Below, piece by piece: positions 6,638-8,157 of a stretch of 8,157 bases of DNA (position 1 is its first letter; every line of letters starts with the position of its first letter). The DNA comes from an uncultured Oscillospiraceae bacterium. Lineage in GTDB: Bacteria; Bacillota; Clostridia; Oscillospirales; Oscillospiraceae. The DNA lies in NCBI GenBank assembly GCA_910587785.1, contig CAJUOA010000124.1, positions 1 through 8,157 of the forward strand. Direction: 5' to 3'. Below the pieces are notes generated by a model. That model searched no databases. It saw nothing but the letters and a program-made list of their open reading frames with translations, and was not told the origin of the DNA. A program made the translations under genes and the position numbers.

Positions 6638-7338
6638 TCGTCCTCCATGTCCTCGTCCGGGGCATCGTCATCCTCCGGCTCGTCCTCGTCATCCTCCGTG
6701 CCGTAGTCGTAGTCGTCCAGGTCGGCGCTGCCCTTGGTATCCGGCTTTTTCTTGAAGAATTTCAAGTAGGCCACTGTGCCACCAGCTCCCAGGACCGCCA
6801 GCAACGCCACGATTATCAGTGGATTGCCGCCCTTCTTTTCCGGAGTCTCCGGGGTGTCTGGGGCCTCCGGGGGCTTATCTGGTTCCTGCGGCTCCGGCTC
6901 CGGTCCGGCGCACTCGGACATATTGACAGCGCAGACCTCACAGGCGGTATTCACAGCTCCGGCGGCGCATTTAACCGTACAGGAGCAGACGGGCGGGGCT
7001 TGTTCCTCCTGTTCGATCAGCGAGAGAAGGTCGGCCTCGTCCACCTGGTTCAGGAAGTGGACGATATTGTCCCCCTCCGCTGCCCGGTCGATGATGATAT
7101 AGAAGTAGTGACCGGCACGGCTCTGGACCACGATAAACTGCTTATCTTCTCCGGCCTCGCCGTCAATATCGTCCACCAAGGTCATGTTGCCCTCCGGGGT
7201 CAGGGGCTGGGTCTCCACACCGCCCGTAACCGGGGGATTTTCCTCCGTTTCATCCGAAAAGGCGTAGGCAGGGGCGGCACAGGTGGAGAGCATGAGCGTG
7301 GCGGACAGCAGCAGGAGCAAGGTCTTAAACCGTCTCAT
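6634..7338 (-). CDS. DUF4366 family membrane-anchored conjugation protein
   Basis: The 234-residue product has a clear signal peptide (MRRFKTLLLLLSATLMLSTC, likely cut after AYA at about residue 26). An extracytoplasmic domain follows (about 60-115, with FIVVQSRAGHYFYIIIDRA). Next are a Cys cluster (residues 118-143: CSC, C, CEVC, C), a Pro/Glu-rich stalk (about 145-168), one membrane helix (about 173-192, NPLIIVALLAVLGAGG) with a KFFKKK stop-transfer, and a very acidic cytoplasmic tail (about 207-234). This matches DUF4366 (CD1107-like) proteins of ICE transfer modules. The start at 7338 is chosen because AAGGAGG lies six bases upstream and the signal peptide starts here; the open frame extends to 7482 only as a shadow of the upstream gene. 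It overlaps DUF4315 by 14 bases at the start and the 61-residue gene by 4 at the end. It probably belongs to the mating apparatus; the exact role is unknown. Confidence 0.88.
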   Translation of the reverse strand: MRRFKTLLLLLSATLMLSTCAAPAYAFSDETEENPPVTGGVETQPLTPEGNMTLVDDIDGEAGEDKQFIVVQSRAGHYFYIIIDRAAEGDNIVHFLNQVDEADLLSLIEQEEQAPPVCSCTVKCAAGAVNTACEVCAVNMSECAGPEPEPQEPDKPPEAPDTPETPEKKGGNPLIIVALLAVLGAGGTVAYLKFFKKKPDTKGSADLDDYDYGTEDDEDEPEDDDAPDEDMEDE

Positions 7339-7567
7339 AGCCGTCCTCCTTCCGCTCCGGTTCAGGGACCGGCTGGGGCGGCGCGGCCTTGATGAGCGCC
7401 GCCAGCTGGTCCGGCGACAGGCCCATGCCTCGCACGAGACCAATGATGTCCAGGTTCTCCAGCTCCGTCCGCTGCTTTTCAAGCTCCCGCTGACGGACCT
7501 GGAGCTCCGTGATCTTCGCCGCGTTCTTCTCGTACTCAGTGTCGATCTTCTTGATTTTCGGATTCGT
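7325..7567 (-). CDS. DUF4315 family coiled-coil protein with ACG in place of the start codon
   Basis: The frame encodes 80 residues: (T)NPKIKKIDTEYEKNAAKI, a heptad-like charged helix (ELQVRQRELEKQRTELENL), LDIIGLVRGMGLSPDQLAALIK, then a Pro-rich and acidic end. This is the DUF4315 pattern, normally opening MNPKI, and the gene normally sits between the CD1108-like hydrolase and DUF4366. Here the expected ATG is ACG (plus-strand CGT, 7565-7567). Upstream in frame are only GAA, TGC and then TGA, so no ATG, GTG or TTG start is available before the conserved region. AAAGGAG at 7577-7583 is nine bases from this ACG, which marks it as the ancestral start. An out-of-frame ATG at 7574 stops after 12 codons. 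It may be silenced, initiate weakly from ACG, or reflect a base error. It overlaps DUF4366 by 14 bases. Confidence 0.75.
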   Translation of the reverse strand, partial: TNPKIKKIDTEYEKNAAKITELQVRQRELEKQRTELENLDIIGLVRGMGLSPDQLAALIKAAPPQPVPEPERKEDGYETV

Positions 7568-7576
7568 TTCGCATCA

Positions 7577-7583
7577 CTCCTTT
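7577..7583 (-). promoter_or_regulatory. Ribosome binding site of the DUF4315 gene
   Basis: AAAGGAG overlaps the TAA stop of the upstream NlpC/P60 gene (7582-7584). It lies nine bases from the ACG at 7567 and only two from the out-of-frame ATG at 7574, so its position identifies the ACG as the mutated or non-standard start. Confidence 0.6.
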
Positions 7584-8108
7584 AGGGAAGTCTGCCGTAG
7601 CAGTAAAAATGATTTTGCCAATAATTTGAGGTCAAATCGGCATAGGAAATGGGGTTTCCACAGTGTATCATCATGTTTTCGCCCACATAGATACCACAGT
7701 GGGTGGGTGCGTTGGGGTCCGGCGCGTCATAGGTGTTGATGAAAAACACCAAATCGCCGGGGCGAGCATTGGCGGGTGAGACCGGGGTGCAGAGATTACA
7801 CAGGGCCTTGGCCCCCAGCCGTCCCACGTCCCAGCCGCTGTGATTGATGACCCACGACACAAAGCCGGAACAGTCGAAGGATGTGCTGGGACTGCTGCCG
7901 CCCCAGACATAGGGCATCCCCAGATACTTCTCCGCCTCAGTGAGCATGGCGGAGAATACCTCATCTTCCAGCGCCTCTGGGGGAACATCATAGTCCAAAT
8001 AGTCCTGCCGCTGGGAGGCATTGGGATATTGGCCGATAGGGAACAGGTCTGGCCGGTTGCCTTGGTTTGCCATATAAACGGAGTAGGCGCTCAGTTGATC
8101 TTCACTTA
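7582..8108 (-). pseudogene. CD1108-like cell-wall hydrolase, C-terminal NlpC/P60 part, N-terminus cut off
   Basis: The frame encodes a C40 (NlpC/P60) peptidase domain that would hydrolyse peptidoglycan stem peptides to let the conjugation apparatus through the wall. Counting from the first ATG (8073), motifs are YVWGGSSPSTSFDCSGF (catalytic Cys68), THCGIYVG (His125) and MIHCGNP (His137); the 12-residue spacing of the two His fits the triad. Homologous CD1108-family proteins are much longer, with an N-terminal membrane-anchored part. Here family-like sequence (SEDQLSAYSVYMANQGN) continues upstream of the ATG to about 8108 and then meets foreign sequence with an in-frame TAG. The ATG at 8073 has no clear ribosome site (upstream CTACTCCGTTTAT), so it is probably an internal Met. 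If translated alone (163 residues) the enzyme would lack export signals. The stop is followed within 14 bases by the DUF4315 gene. Confidence 0.75.
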
Positions 8109-8157
8109 GAGCCTATCCGTAAATAGGAAAATGTGATAAAATAACCACCAAGGAAGG
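8109..8157 (+). mobile_element. Probable end of an insertion sequence (IS5-family-like), partial
   Basis: Sequence from 8109 begins GAGCCTATCCGTAAATAGG, which resembles the terminal inverted repeats of IS5-family elements (many begin GAGCCT). The base composition falls sharply to AT-rich compared with the flanking ICE genes. The junction is TTA next to GAGCC; a TTA duplication would suit the IS1031 subgroup (TNA targets). The hydrolase gene's homology stops exactly at this point. The strip ends with AAGGAAGG, which could be the ribosome site of a transposase just beyond the window. No transposase codons are visible, so the family assignment is recollection of terminus patterns, not proof. Confidence 0.5.

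Noticed and set aside
7339..7482. N-terminal extension of the DUF4366 frame up to an ATG at 7482
   Set aside because: The extra 48 residues are Arg/Ser-rich shadow of DUF4315. The signal peptide and AAGGAGG both point to the start at 7338.
1..8157. CRISPR array, tRNA or rRNA genes, or attachment sites
   Set aside because: No regularly spaced repeats, no tRNA-like cloverleaf or rRNA sequence, and no integrase-associated ends were seen; the window is nearly all coding on the minus strand.

Overview
The window is a piece of the conserved backbone of an integrative and conjugative element (ICE) of the Tn1549 / Clostridioides difficile CTn type. All supported genes lie on the minus strand, so transcription runs right to left. 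The host is most likely a GC-rich gut member of the Bacillota (Oscillospiraceae/Ruminococcaceae type): the gene set and order are typical of these elements there, ribosome binding sites are strong AGGAGG types, and codons favour GC at the third position. That host assignment is inference; no chromosomal flank is visible.

Layout in transcription order. At the right edge (8109-8157) is what looks like one end of an insertion sequence. It cuts a CD1108-like cell-wall hydrolase gene, leaving only the C-terminal NlpC/P60 peptidase part (7582-8108). Next come a DUF4315 coiled-coil gene whose start codon reads ACG (7325-7567), a DUF4366 membrane protein with signal peptide, Cys cluster, one TM helix and an acidic tail (6634-7338), and a 61-residue Cys-rich protein (6452-6637). 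A short intergenic hairpin with a possible -10 box follows, then a complete topoisomerase III (4298-6364) and a Cys-rich VLP-type protein (3928-4311).

The next gap (3813-3927) is filled by a large nested inverted repeat. It leads into a 790-residue ArdC-like / zinc-metallopeptidase / YodL / DUF4316 multidomain protein (1440-3812), an unrecognised 191-residue protein (860-1435), a small transposon-transfer-assisting (TTRAP-like) protein (624-863), and the first 211 codons of the giant helicase/methylase-type protein (1-634), which runs off the left edge.

How they fit together: the cell-wall hydrolase, DUF4315 and DUF4366 proteins belong to the envelope-facing part of the transfer module. Topoisomerase III, the ArdC-like protein and the giant helicase-like protein are DNA-processing or establishment functions for the transferred strand. 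Genes are packed with 4-14 nt overlaps or gaps of a few bases, as expected for one long operon with coupled translation; the two real gaps each contain a strong dyad. The backbone is of a known type. The unusual points are the apparent damage at the right end (IS insertion plus lost start codon in adjacent genes), the 21-bp interrupted inverted repeat before the ArdC-like gene, and the hairpin/-10 arrangement before topB.
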